NCBI RefSeq assembly: GCF_002364335.1
Contig: NZ_DEXW01000077.1
Span: 68,237 to 132,236 of the forward strand
Direction: 5' to 3'
DNA from: Winogradskyella sp. UBA3174
GTDB taxonomy: Bacteria > Bacteroidota > Bacteroidia > Flavobacteriales > Flavobacteriaceae
Length of the DNA: 64,000 bases
Shown: positions 9,148 through 18,355 of the stretch, piece by piece
How positions within the stretch are numbered: position 1 is the first letter of the stretch
How the letters are laid out: each line of letters starts with the position of its first letter
Made by a program: the position numbers and the translations under genes
The notes under the pieces: model-generated
The model's input: the letters and a program-made list of their open reading frames with translations, nothing else
The model's database searches: none
What the model was told of the DNA's origin: nothing

Positions 9148-10248
9148 TTGGAAAACACAAAAAACAAAATAGGATTTGTAATTGGTAAACTTTCTTCTGG
9201 TGGTGCAGAACGTGTAATATCTACGCTTAGTAACGAACTTATTGAAAGATTTGATGTCACTATAATTACATTTACTGAGTCAGCACCTTTTTATGCTTTA
9301 GATGAAAGAATCAAAGTTATTTCTTGTCAGAATTTAGTAGAACAACCAAGTTCAATTTTTGATTCGCTAAAACTAAATTATATTTTAGTAAAGCGTATTT
9401 CTGAAATTACTAAAAAAGAGGGAATCAACATACTTATTGGCTTTATAACATCTGCAAACATACTAACTACGATTGCTGCAAAGCTAAATCGCCTACCATG
9501 TATTATAAGTGAACGAAATAATCCATTAGTAGAAGAAGTCCCAAAGTTGTGGGTTTTACTTAGGAGATTTGTTTATCCTTTAGCTAATAGCTTGGTCTTG
9601 CAAACCAAAGGGGTGAAAAAGATTTATGAGAAAAAAATAAGACCTCACAAAATTACTATATTGCCAAACCCTATAGCGTCAGAATTATCGCAACTAAGGA
9701 CTAATCAAACAAAATACAAAAAGATTATTTTAACGGTGGGTAGACTAGATAAAAATAAATGTCACGATGAGTTAATAACAGCTTTTAATACTATTAAGCC
9801 AGAAGGATGGAAAGTTAAAATAATTGGTGAAGGTGCTAAGAAACAAGATTTAAAAACGCTCATAGAAAGTTATAATTTAGATCATAAAATTGAAATTATC
9901 TCAAAGGTTAAAGACATACATAAATATTATAATGAGGCTTCAATTTTTGTTTTCACCTCTAAAACAGAGGGGTTTCCTAACGCTCTATTAGAAGCTATGC
10001 ATTATGGATTGCCCTGTATTTCTACAGATTGTAATTTTGGGCCATCAGATTTAATAGACAATGGTGTCAATGGCTTTTTAATTCCGGTTAACGACCAGTC
10101 TGAATTAACTGATAAATTATCACATTTAATAAAAGATAAAAAATTACAAAATAAATTTTCAGTAAAAGCTAAAGAAACCACTGAAAACTATATTAGCGAC
10201 AAAGTTGTCGCGCAATGGGAATCATTAATAAATGCACACATCAAATAA
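9148..10248 (+). CDS. Glycosyltransferase family 4
   Basis: This 366-residue GT-B enzyme begins at TTG (9148); the next residues, KIGFVIGKLSSGGAERV, are the usual N-terminal loop of capsule GT4 enzymes, and no ATG lies closer. The C-terminal domain has VGRLDKNKCHDELI (about 195-208) and the nucleotide-sugar EX7E motif, Glu274 to Glu282 in EGFPNALLE. It should add one sugar to the lipid-linked repeat unit at the cytoplasmic face. Donor and linkage cannot be read from the sequence. It lies 18 nt after the flippase and 53 nt before the polymerase, in the same operon. Confidence 0.88.
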   Translation: MENTKNKIGFVIGKLSSGGAERVISTLSNELIERFDVTIITFTESAPFYALDERIKVISCQNLVEQPSSIFDSLKLNYILVKRISEITKKEGINILIGFITSANILTTIAAKLNRLPCIISERNNPLVEEVPKLWVLLRRFVYPLANSLVLQTKGVKKIYEKKIRPHKITILPNPIASELSQLRTNQTKYKKIILTVGRLDKNKCHDELITAFNTIKPEGWKVKIIGEGAKKQDLKTLIESYNLDHKIEIISKVKDIHKYYNEASIFVFTSKTEGFPNALLEAMHYGLPCISTDCNFGPSDLIDNGVNGFLIPVNDQSELTDKLSHLIKDKKLQNKFSVKAKETTENYISDKVVAQWESLINAHIK

Positions 10249-10301
10249 CTAATAAACTAAAATTAAATAGATTTAGCTACAATAGTTAACTCAACAAACA
10301 A

Positions 10302-11420
10302 ATGAGAATTTTAAAATACATAAGTTTAGCATTGGTTTTATTCAATTTACCTTCATTTGGTCTAATGGCTTTTGGTGGTGGTGTTGGAACAGCACTTAGT
10401 TATGGTACAATCTTTATTTTGTTTATTTATTATGCATTAGAAAAAAAGACAACACCAAATTGGTGGATTATTATCATTGCAATCTTATACTTTACTATTT
10501 CTAGTCTTCAATTCTATGGTCCGCCAACGGTTTTTATGATAGAGCTTGTTAAGTACTTTCTTTTTGTTATTTGTGGCTACGAAATGACAAAGCATGTTAG
10601 TAACACTGAATTATTTGTTTTTCTATTAATAGGGGCATTAAGTGTCGGTATAGAAGCTTTATTATTTACTAGTGATTTCGGTCGTTATGCTGGTTTCTAT
10701 CTAAATGCAAACGTTGCAGGCTTTATTTGTATTTATGGCTATTCTGTAATATTCGGAATAAAGAATGACACCTTAAAATTATTAGGCCAATTTGTATTTA
10801 CCTTAATGGGTTTATTGACATTCTCACGAACATTTATAGTTATTTGGTTGTTAATTAATATTATATCATTAAAAGTCAGTATTAAAAATATAAGAATATT
10901 TGGTATTGGATTTTTAATCTTTGCAACATTGTTATTCATTGACCAAGTTGTTGGTCTTAATAATCCTCGTTTTGATCAATTAAAGAGCATTGCTAACAAT
11001 GAAGAGGTTTCTAGCCAAGAAATCAGCGAAGATTCTAGAACAGAAACTTGGGCATTATTTTACGATCAAATCTTTGAAGCACCACTCATAGGCAGTGGTT
11101 ATGGTACTTTTTCTGGAAAACTAAATGAAATGGGTGTTCACAACACATATTTAATGATAATTGGAGAAGCTGGCATATTACCATTTCTTTTGTTTTTAAT
11201 GTATATAAGTTATCTCTTTTTTAAGAGCTATACCTTTTTTAAAGAAGCACCATATCTTATTATGATGAATATTTCCCTCTCAGTTTTTTTACTGGCAAAT
11301 CATAATTTTTTTACATTTTATTACATGACCTTCTCTGCAATGTGGATACAATACGCAATAGCTAAGTTGGATAAGGAAAAGGAAAACCAAATCAATGACA
11401 AGAAAATTTTAGAAGTATGA
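10302..11420 (+). CDS. O-antigen polymerase/ligase-like membrane protein (Wzy-like)
   Basis: The 372-residue product has about 10 hydrophobic segments and one long polar loop (about 215-275). That loop ends in GSGYGTFSG and VHNTYLMIIGEAG, the pattern seen in Wzy and WaaL family proteins. In a Wzx/Wzy pathway it would join repeat units in the periplasm. It is the only candidate polymerase in the locus. The stop overlaps the start of the acetyltransferase by 4 nt (ATGA), indicating translational coupling. Polymerase and ligase cannot be separated by sequence alone; position next to the flippase and glycosyltransferases favours polymerase. Confidence 0.82.
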   Translation: MRILKYISLALVLFNLPSFGLMAFGGGVGTALSYGTIFILFIYYALEKKTTPNWWIIIIAILYFTISSLQFYGPPTVFMIELVKYFLFVICGYEMTKHVSNTELFVFLLIGALSVGIEALLFTSDFGRYAGFYLNANVAGFICIYGYSVIFGIKNDTLKLLGQFVFTLMGLLTFSRTFIVIWLLINIISLKVSIKNIRIFGIGFLIFATLLFIDQVVGLNNPRFDQLKSIANNEEVSSQEISEDSRTETWALFYDQIFEAPLIGSGYGTFSGKLNEMGVHNTYLMIIGEAGILPFLLFLMYISYLFFKSYTFFKEAPYLIMMNISLSVFLLANHNFFTFYYMTFSAMWIQYAIAKLDKEKENQINDKKILEV

Positions 11421-11998
11421 TAAGTTCTAAAGAAGATTATATTAAATATCTAAACCAAGATAAAAAAGCACTTGGTGTAAAGTCTAAAAGCTTAGAGGAT
11501 AAGTTAGTTCGTTATATCTCACCTAATCCTATTTGGACGTTCCAGAAAAGAATGCGAAAACTAGAGTTTTACAATAATTGCAAAAATAAAGGCATCTTTA
11601 AACTCTATGTGTTTTACTTAAAATATAGATTTAAGAAAATATCAATAAAATTAGGCTTTTCAATACCAATAAATGTTTTTGGGCCAGGTCTATCTATTGT
11701 ACATTATGGAACTATAGTTATTAATAGCCGTACTAAGGTTGGCAGTAATTGTAGAATGCATGCTTGTGTAAATATTGGTGCTTCAGGCGGAAAAAAAGAA
11801 GCTCCACAAATTGGAGATAATGTATATATTGCACCAGGTGCCAAAATTTATGGAGATATTACAATTGCTAATAATATAGCCATTGGTGCAAATGCTGTTG
11901 TTAATAAATCCTTTAATGAAGAACACATAGTCCTGGGAGGTATTCCAGCAAAACCTATTGGTGAGGTTAACATTAAGAAAATAATAAAACATATCTAA
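11417..11998 (+). CDS. Serine acetyltransferase-like hexapeptide-repeat acyltransferase
   Basis: Of 193 residues, the C-terminal half is a left-handed beta-helix of hexapeptide repeats with HYGTIVI, GSNCRMHACVNIG and IGDNVYIAPGAKIYGDI. The His in the MHACVNIG turn corresponds to the acetyl-CoA-dependent catalytic His of CysE-like enzymes. Family members in capsule clusters usually O- or N-acetylate a sugar rather than serine. It overlaps the polymerase gene by 4 nt. It lacks the small N-terminal Rossmann-like domain expected of PglD, so I do not consider it the missing bacillosamine acetyltransferase, although it could substitute. Confidence 0.83.
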   Translation: MISSKEDYIKYLNQDKKALGVKSKSLEDKLVRYISPNPIWTFQKRMRKLEFYNNCKNKGIFKLYVFYLKYRFKKISIKLGFSIPINVFGPGLSIVHYGTIVINSRTKVGSNCRMHACVNIGASGGKKEAPQIGDNVYIAPGAKIYGDITIANNIAIGANAVVNKSFNEEHIVLGGIPAKPIGEVNIKKIIKHI

Positions 11999-12026
11999 AC
12001 AGATAAATACGTAATGTAATATTGCA

Positions 12027-12977
12027 ATGACGAATTTAAGAAAACAAAAAATAAGGAAAAAATTATCTGATGTCTACAGGAAATCAGATATTGGATATTA
12101 CCTACTTAGACCTTTTTTTAAAATTTATGTACAGGTGCTAAAGTTAATCCCTGATGAGATTATTGTTAAAAAAAGTTTTAAACAGCATATGGGTTATTCC
12201 CTAAATTTAAATAATCCCGAAACATTAAATGAAAAGATTAATTGGCTTAAACTATACAATAGAAAAGAACTACATACAATTGTAGCAGATAAATATAAAG
12301 TTAGAGCATACATTGAAAAAAAGATTGGAAATCAATATTTAATACCTCTACTCTATCACACAAAGAATTATCGAGATATTAAACCTGAAAATTTACCTGA
12401 TACAAAATTTATTATTAAAACAAATCATGATAGTTCAGGTGGTCTCATTGTAAGAGATAAATCCCAAATTAATTGGGGAAAAGCCCGTAATAGATTTAAA
12501 AGACTACTTAAGGAAAATCATTATTATAGCACAAGAGAATGGCAGTATAAGAATATTTCACCTATGCTTATAGTTGAAAAGCTTTTGTTACATGAAAATG
12601 GTAGTATTCCTGAAGATTATAAATTTCATTGCTTTAATGGAAAATTTGGATTTGTTGGGGTTGATTTAGATCGTGAATCTAATAACCGAACAAGAAATTT
12701 ATATGATTCTCAATGGAACTTACTTCCATGTAATTGGGGAAGACCTAATGGTAGGAAACTTGAAAAACCAACAAATTATGAAGAAATGATCAGGCTAGCA
12801 GAAACAATTGCACAAGATTTCATTTATGTCAGAGTTGATTTCTATTCTATTAGGGGTTGTACATTTTTTGGAGAAATAACATTACATCACTCCTCTGGGC
12901 TAAAGGAATTTCTCCAAAAAGAATGCGATTACAAGCTCGGTAAGTTACTAAAATTAGATATAAATAATGAAAAATAA
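12027..12977 (+). CDS. TupA-like ATP-grasp protein (copy 1)
   Basis: The 316 residues match the TupA-like ATP-grasp family (PF14305): NPETLNEKINWLKLYNR near residue 70, VADKYKVRAYIEKKIG, the IIKTNHDSSGGLIV strand-turn with the likely ATP-contacting Lys (about 132-146), LIVEKLL, KDYKF-like EDYKFHCFNG, and a C-terminal VRVDFY...GEITLHHSSG. TupA takes part in teichuronopeptide synthesis in Bacillus, where an amide links a peptide to a uronic acid polymer. Proteins of this family are common in capsule loci, often labelled glycosyltransferase. A close paralogue lies at 14166 with one glycosyltransferase between. It overlaps the next gene by 11 nt. Confidence 0.85.
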   Translation: MTNLRKQKIRKKLSDVYRKSDIGYYLLRPFFKIYVQVLKLIPDEIIVKKSFKQHMGYSLNLNNPETLNEKINWLKLYNRKELHTIVADKYKVRAYIEKKIGNQYLIPLLYHTKNYRDIKPENLPDTKFIIKTNHDSSGGLIVRDKSQINWGKARNRFKRLLKENHYYSTREWQYKNISPMLIVEKLLLHENGSIPEDYKFHCFNGKFGFVGVDLDRESNNRTRNLYDSQWNLLPCNWGRPNGRKLEKPTNYEEMIRLAETIAQDFIYVRVDFYSIRGCTFFGEITLHHSSGLKEFLQKECDYKLGKLLKLDINNEK

Positions 12978-14058
12978 AGTAAAAGTGTTTTTTATAATAC
13001 CTACGCTTTTTGCGGGAGGTGCAGAAAGAGTAATGTCTTTTGTTTCACAAAACCTAGATAAAGAAAAATTTGACGTAACGTTAATAGTTATTGGTTATGA
13101 AAAAGATGGTAAATATGACATATCAGGAATTACAGTTAAGTATTTAAATAAAAAAAGAGTACTTAACTCATTCTTTTCTTTAAATAAACTACTTAGAGAA
13201 GAAAAACCAAAGATAGTTGTAAGTGCTATTTCTCACTTAAACATATTTATGGGGTTTATTTCTGTGTTATTTCCAAAAATTAAATTCATAGGAAGACACA
13301 CAATTGTCACCATAGCAGATGAAAAATTTAAAACAGAAAACAAAAAATCGTTCTTAAAAAATATTGAGTATAAAATTAGAAAGCCATTTAGTTTTGGTTA
13401 CAAATTATTAGACATTATTATATGTCAATCTACAGATATGTATAATGATATGAAAGATAAATCTAATGTGCCAGAGCATAAGTTAAAAATTATTAATAAT
13501 CCAATTACAGACAACTTCAAATTAAAATCTAAAAATACTGAAGGAGCAGATGTTATTAAATATATAACTGTGGCAAGGATATCAAAAAACAAAGGACACA
13601 AAAGAATAATTATGGCCCTTGCTAAACTAAACTTCCCTTATCAATATACTATCATTGGTGATGGTGCAGAAAAAAATAATTTATTTAATTTAATAGATGA
13701 ATTAGATCTCCAAGACAAAGTTATTTATATCCCCTTCACTACTGAAGTTTCAAAATACCTTTCCAGCAGTGATGTTTATTTAATGGGTTCTTATTCTGAA
13801 GGGCTACCTAATAGTCTAATAGAAAGTTGCTCGGTAGGAACACCTGCAATAGCCTTTAAAGCACCAGGTGGTTTAAATGAAATAATTGAAGAAGGTGTAA
13901 ATGGATTTTTAGTAAATAGTGAGGCTGAATTTTTAGAAAAACTAAACGGTTCACAAGAATGGGATCCGATAGAGATAAGAGAGTCCGTTTATAAAAAATA
14001 TAATAAAGATAAAATTATTGATGATTATGAAAGCATGTTTTTAGAAATTTTAAACTAA
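12967..14058 (+). CDS. Glycosyltransferase family 4
   Basis: A 363-residue GT-B enzyme with the N-terminal FFIIPTLFAGGAERVMSF loop, a C-terminal TVARISKNKGHKRII segment (about 197-212), and the EX7E motif Glu278-Glu286 in EGLPNSLIE. It is expected to elongate the repeat unit. Its start lies inside the end of the first TupA-like gene (11-nt overlap), so the two are probably co-translated and may act on the same sugar. The downstream gap to the second TupA-like gene (107 nt) holds two small hairpins, TAAACTAA/TTAGTTTA at 14051-14071 and AGCTAGT/ACTAGCT at 14095-14126. Confidence 0.87.
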   Translation: MKNKVKVFFIIPTLFAGGAERVMSFVSQNLDKEKFDVTLIVIGYEKDGKYDISGITVKYLNKKRVLNSFFSLNKLLREEKPKIVVSAISHLNIFMGFISVLFPKIKFIGRHTIVTIADEKFKTENKKSFLKNIEYKIRKPFSFGYKLLDIIICQSTDMYNDMKDKSNVPEHKLKIINNPITDNFKLKSKNTEGADVIKYITVARISKNKGHKRIIMALAKLNFPYQYTIIGDGAEKNNLFNLIDELDLQDKVIYIPFTTEVSKYLSSSDVYLMGSYSEGLPNSLIESCSVGTPAIAFKAPGGLNEIIEEGVNGFLVNSEAEFLEKLNGSQEWDPIEIRESVYKKYNKDKIIDDYESMFLEILN

Positions 14059-14165
14059 ACTACTTAGTTTAAAAAACAAGCCTTAAAAATCAAAAGCTAG
14101 TAAAATGTATTTATTTAAAACTAGCTGGTTCAACAAACACTATTAACAAAGTAAATAAAAGAATA

Positions 14166-15101
14166 ATGAGTCTAAGAAAAACCTTTTCAAACTTTTTTAG
14201 AGAAACTGAATTGGGTTATTATTTTATAAAACCCTTTTATTTAGTATATCTCATGGGATTAAAATTAATTCCTGATAAAATTATTGTAAGAAATACTTTT
14301 AAAAGACATTTAGGTTACGCTCTCAATTTAGATAATCCTAAAACATTAAATGAAAAATTAAATTGGCTTAAACTATATAACAGAAAGGATCTTCATACTA
14401 CAATAGCAGATAAATATAAAGTAAGAGCATATGTAGAAAAAAAGATTGGGAATAAATACTTAGTGCCCTTATACTACGAAACAAAAAACACCAATGATTT
14501 AAAACCTGAGAACTTACCTGAAGCAAACTTTATTATTAAGACAAACCACGATAGTTCTGGAGGTTTAATTGTTAGAGATAAATCATTAATAGATTGGAAA
14601 AAAGAAAGAAAAAGATTTAAAAGAAAATTAAACGAAAATCATTACGTTTCTACAGGAGAATGGCAGTATAAGTATATAAAGCCTAGAATTATAGTAGAAA
14701 AACTTTTAATTATGGAGGATGGCAGCATACCCAACGATTATAAATTTCAATTTTTTAATGGGAAATTTGCTTTTGCTTTTGTTGATTTAGATCGTTATTC
14801 TGGCGAACGAACTAGAAATTTATATGATTCAAATTGGGATTTAATGTCTTGTGAATGGGGAAGACCAAATGGAGAAAAAATTCCGAAGCCAACCAATTTT
14901 GATGAAATGAAAAAAGTTGCTGAAAAATTAGCAGAGGATTTTGTTTGTATTCGAGTTGATTTTTATCTTGTAAAGGGTCAGGTTTATTTTGGTGAATTAA
15001 CATTACATCATGCCTCTGGGCTTCAAAAATTCTTTCAAAAAGAATGTGACTATAAATTTGGAGAACTATTAAACATTGAAAACCTAAAAGGTATCGATTA
15101 A
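14166..15101 (+). CDS. TupA-like ATP-grasp protein (copy 2)
   Basis: This 311-residue protein aligns with the 12027 gene product over its whole length, with roughly two-thirds of positions identical by eye. It keeps every motif: KTLNEKLNWLKLYNR, IADKYKVRAYVEKKIG, IIKTNHDSSGGLIV, IVEKLL, NDYKFQFFNG and GELTLHHASG. A local duplication followed by divergence is the simplest explanation. Differences cluster at the N-terminus and in residues around 220-260. The pair may attach the same kind of group to two sugars, or act in sequence. It is followed by a 184-nt AT-rich gap before the next glycosyltransferase. Confidence 0.85.
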   Translation: MSLRKTFSNFFRETELGYYFIKPFYLVYLMGLKLIPDKIIVRNTFKRHLGYALNLDNPKTLNEKLNWLKLYNRKDLHTTIADKYKVRAYVEKKIGNKYLVPLYYETKNTNDLKPENLPEANFIIKTNHDSSGGLIVRDKSLIDWKKERKRFKRKLNENHYVSTGEWQYKYIKPRIIVEKLLIMEDGSIPNDYKFQFFNGKFAFAFVDLDRYSGERTRNLYDSNWDLMSCEWGRPNGEKIPKPTNFDEMKKVAEKLAEDFVCIRVDFYLVKGQVYFGELTLHHASGLQKFFQKECDYKFGELLNIENLKGID

Positions 15102-15285
15102 ATAATAAATATATTCTACCCAATATGTTTGATATCCGTAAAAATAAAAATTAGTTAAATTAAAATAATAAAACATCTAAAAAAACCTGAATTATAAAAC
15201 GATCTTGAAAGACTATAAAATTGATAAAAAATAATTCTCAAACATTTTGCCAGCTCTTTTTACATCATAGAATACAATAATTAAA

Positions 15286-16434
15286 ATGTCCTCAAATAAA
15301 AAAAAATATATAAGCATATTAAGTATAACTCTAGGAAGTGGTGGTGCCGAAAAGGTTATTAGCCTTCTTTTAAAGGCACTTAAAAACGACTACAATGTTA
15401 CGTTGGTATTGTTCTATAATGTGATCCACTTCCCTATTCCAGAAGGTGTAAATGTTATCTTTCTTTCTGACAAAGGTCCAGACAGACCCTTTCATTTAAA
15501 GATTATAGATTCGTTGAAGTTTATAACTAAGTATAACCGTTTTGTAAAAAGAAATAATATAGATATTTCTATTGCCTTTTTAGCCTTTCCAAATCTAATT
15601 AATGGTATCGTTTCTATGCTAAATAAAAAGGTTAAAACTATTATAAGCGAACGCGGATTTCCTTCTGATAATGTGTCAAGCAAACTATCACTTTACATTT
15701 CAAAACTATTTTATCCTATTTTTTACAATAGATGTGATAAACTATTTTCAAATTCGACACATATAAATAAAGACTTAAAAAATAATTTTGGAATTAAGAT
15801 TCCGATGGAAGTTATTTACAATCCTATTGAAATTCCGAAACAAACTATCAATCCTAAAGGATTAAATAGTAATGAAGCCTTAGATATAATAACCGCTGGC
15901 ACATTAAATATTAGGAAGAATCAAATCATGATTATTAGGGCTTTAAATGAAATTCAGAATAACGATAAGCTAACCATACTAGGTGGTGGTGAACTTCACG
16001 ACTATTTAACAAATCAAATAGAAGCACTTAATCTTAAAGACCAAGTAAAACTAGGTGGTAAAGTTAAAGATGTAAATGCGCATTTATTTAAAAGTAATTG
16101 TTTTGTCTTGTCATCGTTTACAGAGGGGTTTCCAAATGCGCTATTAGAAGCTATGGCTATAGGTTTACCAAGTATTTCTACCAATTGTTTGTCTGGCCCA
16201 TTAGAATTATTAAATGCCAATGAAGCTGTTAATATTGAAGACGGTGAATTCTTTATTGGCAAATATGGACTTTTAGTAAATAATGACGATCATGTTGGTT
16301 TAAGTAAAGCACTCGCCTATTTTAGAAATAACCCAGACGAAAGAGAAAAATATAGTTCACTAAGTTTAAAACGAGCTAAAGAATATCATTTAGATACAAT
16401 ATATCATAAATTTAACCAATTTATAAATAACTAA
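15286..16434 (+). CDS. Glycosyltransferase family 4
   Basis: The 382-residue GT-B protein opens with ISILSITLGSGGAEKVISLL and carries ITAGTLNIRKNQIMII (about 202-217) and the EX7E motif Glu280-Glu288 in EGFPNALLE, followed by GLPSISTNCLSGP. It resembles the 9148 product and the amylovoran/GalNAc-type transferases of other capsule loci, but the donor cannot be assigned. It is 16 nt before the second asnB. Its own 184-nt upstream gap could contain an internal promoter; I did not find a full consensus there. Confidence 0.87.
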   Translation: MSSNKKKYISILSITLGSGGAEKVISLLLKALKNDYNVTLVLFYNVIHFPIPEGVNVIFLSDKGPDRPFHLKIIDSLKFITKYNRFVKRNNIDISIAFLAFPNLINGIVSMLNKKVKTIISERGFPSDNVSSKLSLYISKLFYPIFYNRCDKLFSNSTHINKDLKNNFGIKIPMEVIYNPIEIPKQTINPKGLNSNEALDIITAGTLNIRKNQIMIIRALNEIQNNDKLTILGGGELHDYLTNQIEALNLKDQVKLGGKVKDVNAHLFKSNCFVLSSFTEGFPNALLEAMAIGLPSISTNCLSGPLELLNANEAVNIEDGEFFIGKYGLLVNNDDHVGLSKALAYFRNNPDEREKYSSLSLKRAKEYHLDTIYHKFNQFINN

Positions 16435-16450
16435 AAAAAGCCTCAAAAGC

Positions 16451-18355
16451 ATGTGTGGAATTAATGGATTTATAGATTTAACTAGTCCTAACGAACAAAA
16501 AGTTACATCTATTCTTAATAAAATGAACGACCTTATATTACATAGAGGTCCAGATGAAGATGGTCTATTTTCAGAACAAAATGACACTTTTTCAATAGGC
16601 ATGGGAATGAGACGTTTATCTATTATAGATTTATCGTCAGGAAAGCAACCTATATTTTCTGAGGACAAACAAATAGTCATCGTATTCAATGGTGAAATTT
16701 ATAACTACAAAATATTAAAAGCACAATTAGAAGCAGAGGGCGTAACCTTTAAAACCTCTAGTGATACTGAAGTTATACTAAAAGCTTATGAAAAACATGG
16801 TGTAGAATCGTTTCAGTGGTTAGATGGCATGTATGGTTTTAGTATATATGATAAAAAAATTAATAAGCTTTTTATTGCTCGTGATTTTTTTGGTGAAAAG
16901 CCATTATATTACACAAAGACTGATAAAGCGTTTATTTGGGCGTCAGAGTTAAAATCTATAATAAAAACTATTGATTTTACTCCTAATATTTCAAAAACAG
17001 GATTGAATTTATATTTTAGATTAACTTATATACCTGCTCCTCACACCATTTATGAAAACATACATAAATTAGAAGCAAATCATTATATAACTTATGATTT
17101 GGCTTCAGATAAGACTGAGATTCATAAAATAAACCAAGAGCCTGTACCTAAGGTAAAAAATATATCTTTTGAGGATGCTAAAGCTAAAACCAAAGATTTA
17201 GTTTATAAAAGTGTGGATAGCAGATCTATAGCAGATGTGGGCTTAGGAACATTCTTATCAGGAGGCGTAGATTCTTCTATTATTTCGCTTTGTTTATCCC
17301 AAGCTTCAGATAAAAAAATTGATACCTTTTCTATTGGCTTTAAAAAAGCATCTTACGATGAGACAGATAAATCTAGAGTTGTAGCTGAAATGCTTAATAG
17401 TAATCATCACGAATTTATTATTGATGAAGATGATCTCAAAGATAATATTCATGAAATTTTAGTGAACTTTGATGAGCCTTTTTCCGATACAGCTGCCTTA
17501 CCCACTCACCTACTTTCAAGTAAAACGAGAGAACATGTAACTGTAGCTTTAACGGGAGATGGTGGTGATGAAGTCTTTGGAGGTTATAACAAGTACTACA
17601 TTGGTAAAATGAATAGTAGATACACAAGTATAGTCCCTAAAGCGCTTCATAAACCAATTTTAGGACTAAGTAATAAGTATCTAGTTAATAAAGATGATAA
17701 GCGAGGTAAGAAATTTCAAATCAATAAATTACTTAATGCGATAAGCTATGATGGTAATTTTTATTGGGATATTATTTCATTAGCTAATACTAGTAATCAG
17801 TTAGCTGAAATTATGTCTCCAGATTACTATATTGATAATTTATTTCAAGAGTATAAAGACATCTTAAAAAAGCAAAAGATTGAAAGCTTAACAGATTTTA
17901 GATCAGTAGACAAAATTTTAAGTTTAGAAGGTGGTATGTTGGCAAAAGTAGATCGAACTAGCATGATGACATCTTTAGAATGTAGAGCTCCATTTTTAAA
18001 CAAAGACCTTTGGGAATTTACCAACACCTTACCAGAAAACTATTTAATGAAAGGTTGGAACAAAAAGCATATTCTAAAAGAGGCTTTTAGAGATCAATTT
18101 CCTGAAGAGTTCTTAGAAAAAAGTAAAAGTGGTTTTGGTTCACCTACCGGAGATTGGTTAAGACAAAGTTTAAGAAAAGAATTAGAAAGTTATATCGAAC
18201 CAGATTTACTAAAATCTCAAGGTATTTTTAATGTAGATATTATTACCCAATTGGTGAGAGATCATTTAGATAGTAAAAAGGATAGTACTTTTAGAGTATG
18301 GTCGTATTATTGTTTCCAAAAATGGTATAAATTTAATTTTCTAAAACAAGGATAA
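16451..18355 (+). CDS. asnB: Asparagine synthase-like glutamine amidotransferase (second copy)
   Basis: 634 residues with the complete AsnB architecture: Cys2 in MCGINGF, FNGEIYNY and DGMYGFSIYD in the glutaminase domain, PP-loop SGGVDS at 270-275, and TGDGGDEVFGGYNK at 368-381. It is more GlmS/AsnB-typical in length than the copy at 3948 and is clearly diverged from it. Being embedded in the operon (16 nt after a GT4, stop codon sharing one base with the next start) points to amidation of a sugar acid or of an attached amino acid in the repeat unit. Ordinary asparagine synthesis cannot be excluded. Confidence 0.9.
   Translation: MCGINGFIDLTSPNEQKVTSILNKMNDLILHRGPDEDGLFSEQNDTFSIGMGMRRLSIIDLSSGKQPIFSEDKQIVIVFNGEIYNYKILKAQLEAEGVTFKTSSDTEVILKAYEKHGVESFQWLDGMYGFSIYDKKINKLFIARDFFGEKPLYYTKTDKAFIWASELKSIIKTIDFTPNISKTGLNLYFRLTYIPAPHTIYENIHKLEANHYITYDLASDKTEIHKINQEPVPKVKNISFEDAKAKTKDLVYKSVDSRSIADVGLGTFLSGGVDSSIISLCLSQASDKKIDTFSIGFKKASYDETDKSRVVAEMLNSNHHEFIIDEDDLKDNIHEILVNFDEPFSDTAALPTHLLSSKTREHVTVALTGDGGDEVFGGYNKYYIGKMNSRYTSIVPKALHKPILGLSNKYLVNKDDKRGKKFQINKLLNAISYDGNFYWDIISLANTSNQLAEIMSPDYYIDNLFQEYKDILKKQKIESLTDFRSVDKILSLEGGMLAKVDRTSMMTSLECRAPFLNKDLWEFTNTLPENYLMKGWNKKHILKEAFRDQFPEEFLEKSKSGFGSPTGDWLRQSLRKELESYIEPDLLKSQGIFNVDIITQLVRDHLDSKKDSTFRVWSYYCFQKWYKFNFLKQG

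Noticed and set aside
14051..14126. Hairpins after the 12967 glycosyltransferase gene as a terminator
   Set aside because: The stems are short and AT-rich and are not followed by a T-run, so transcription probably continues into the second TupA-like gene.
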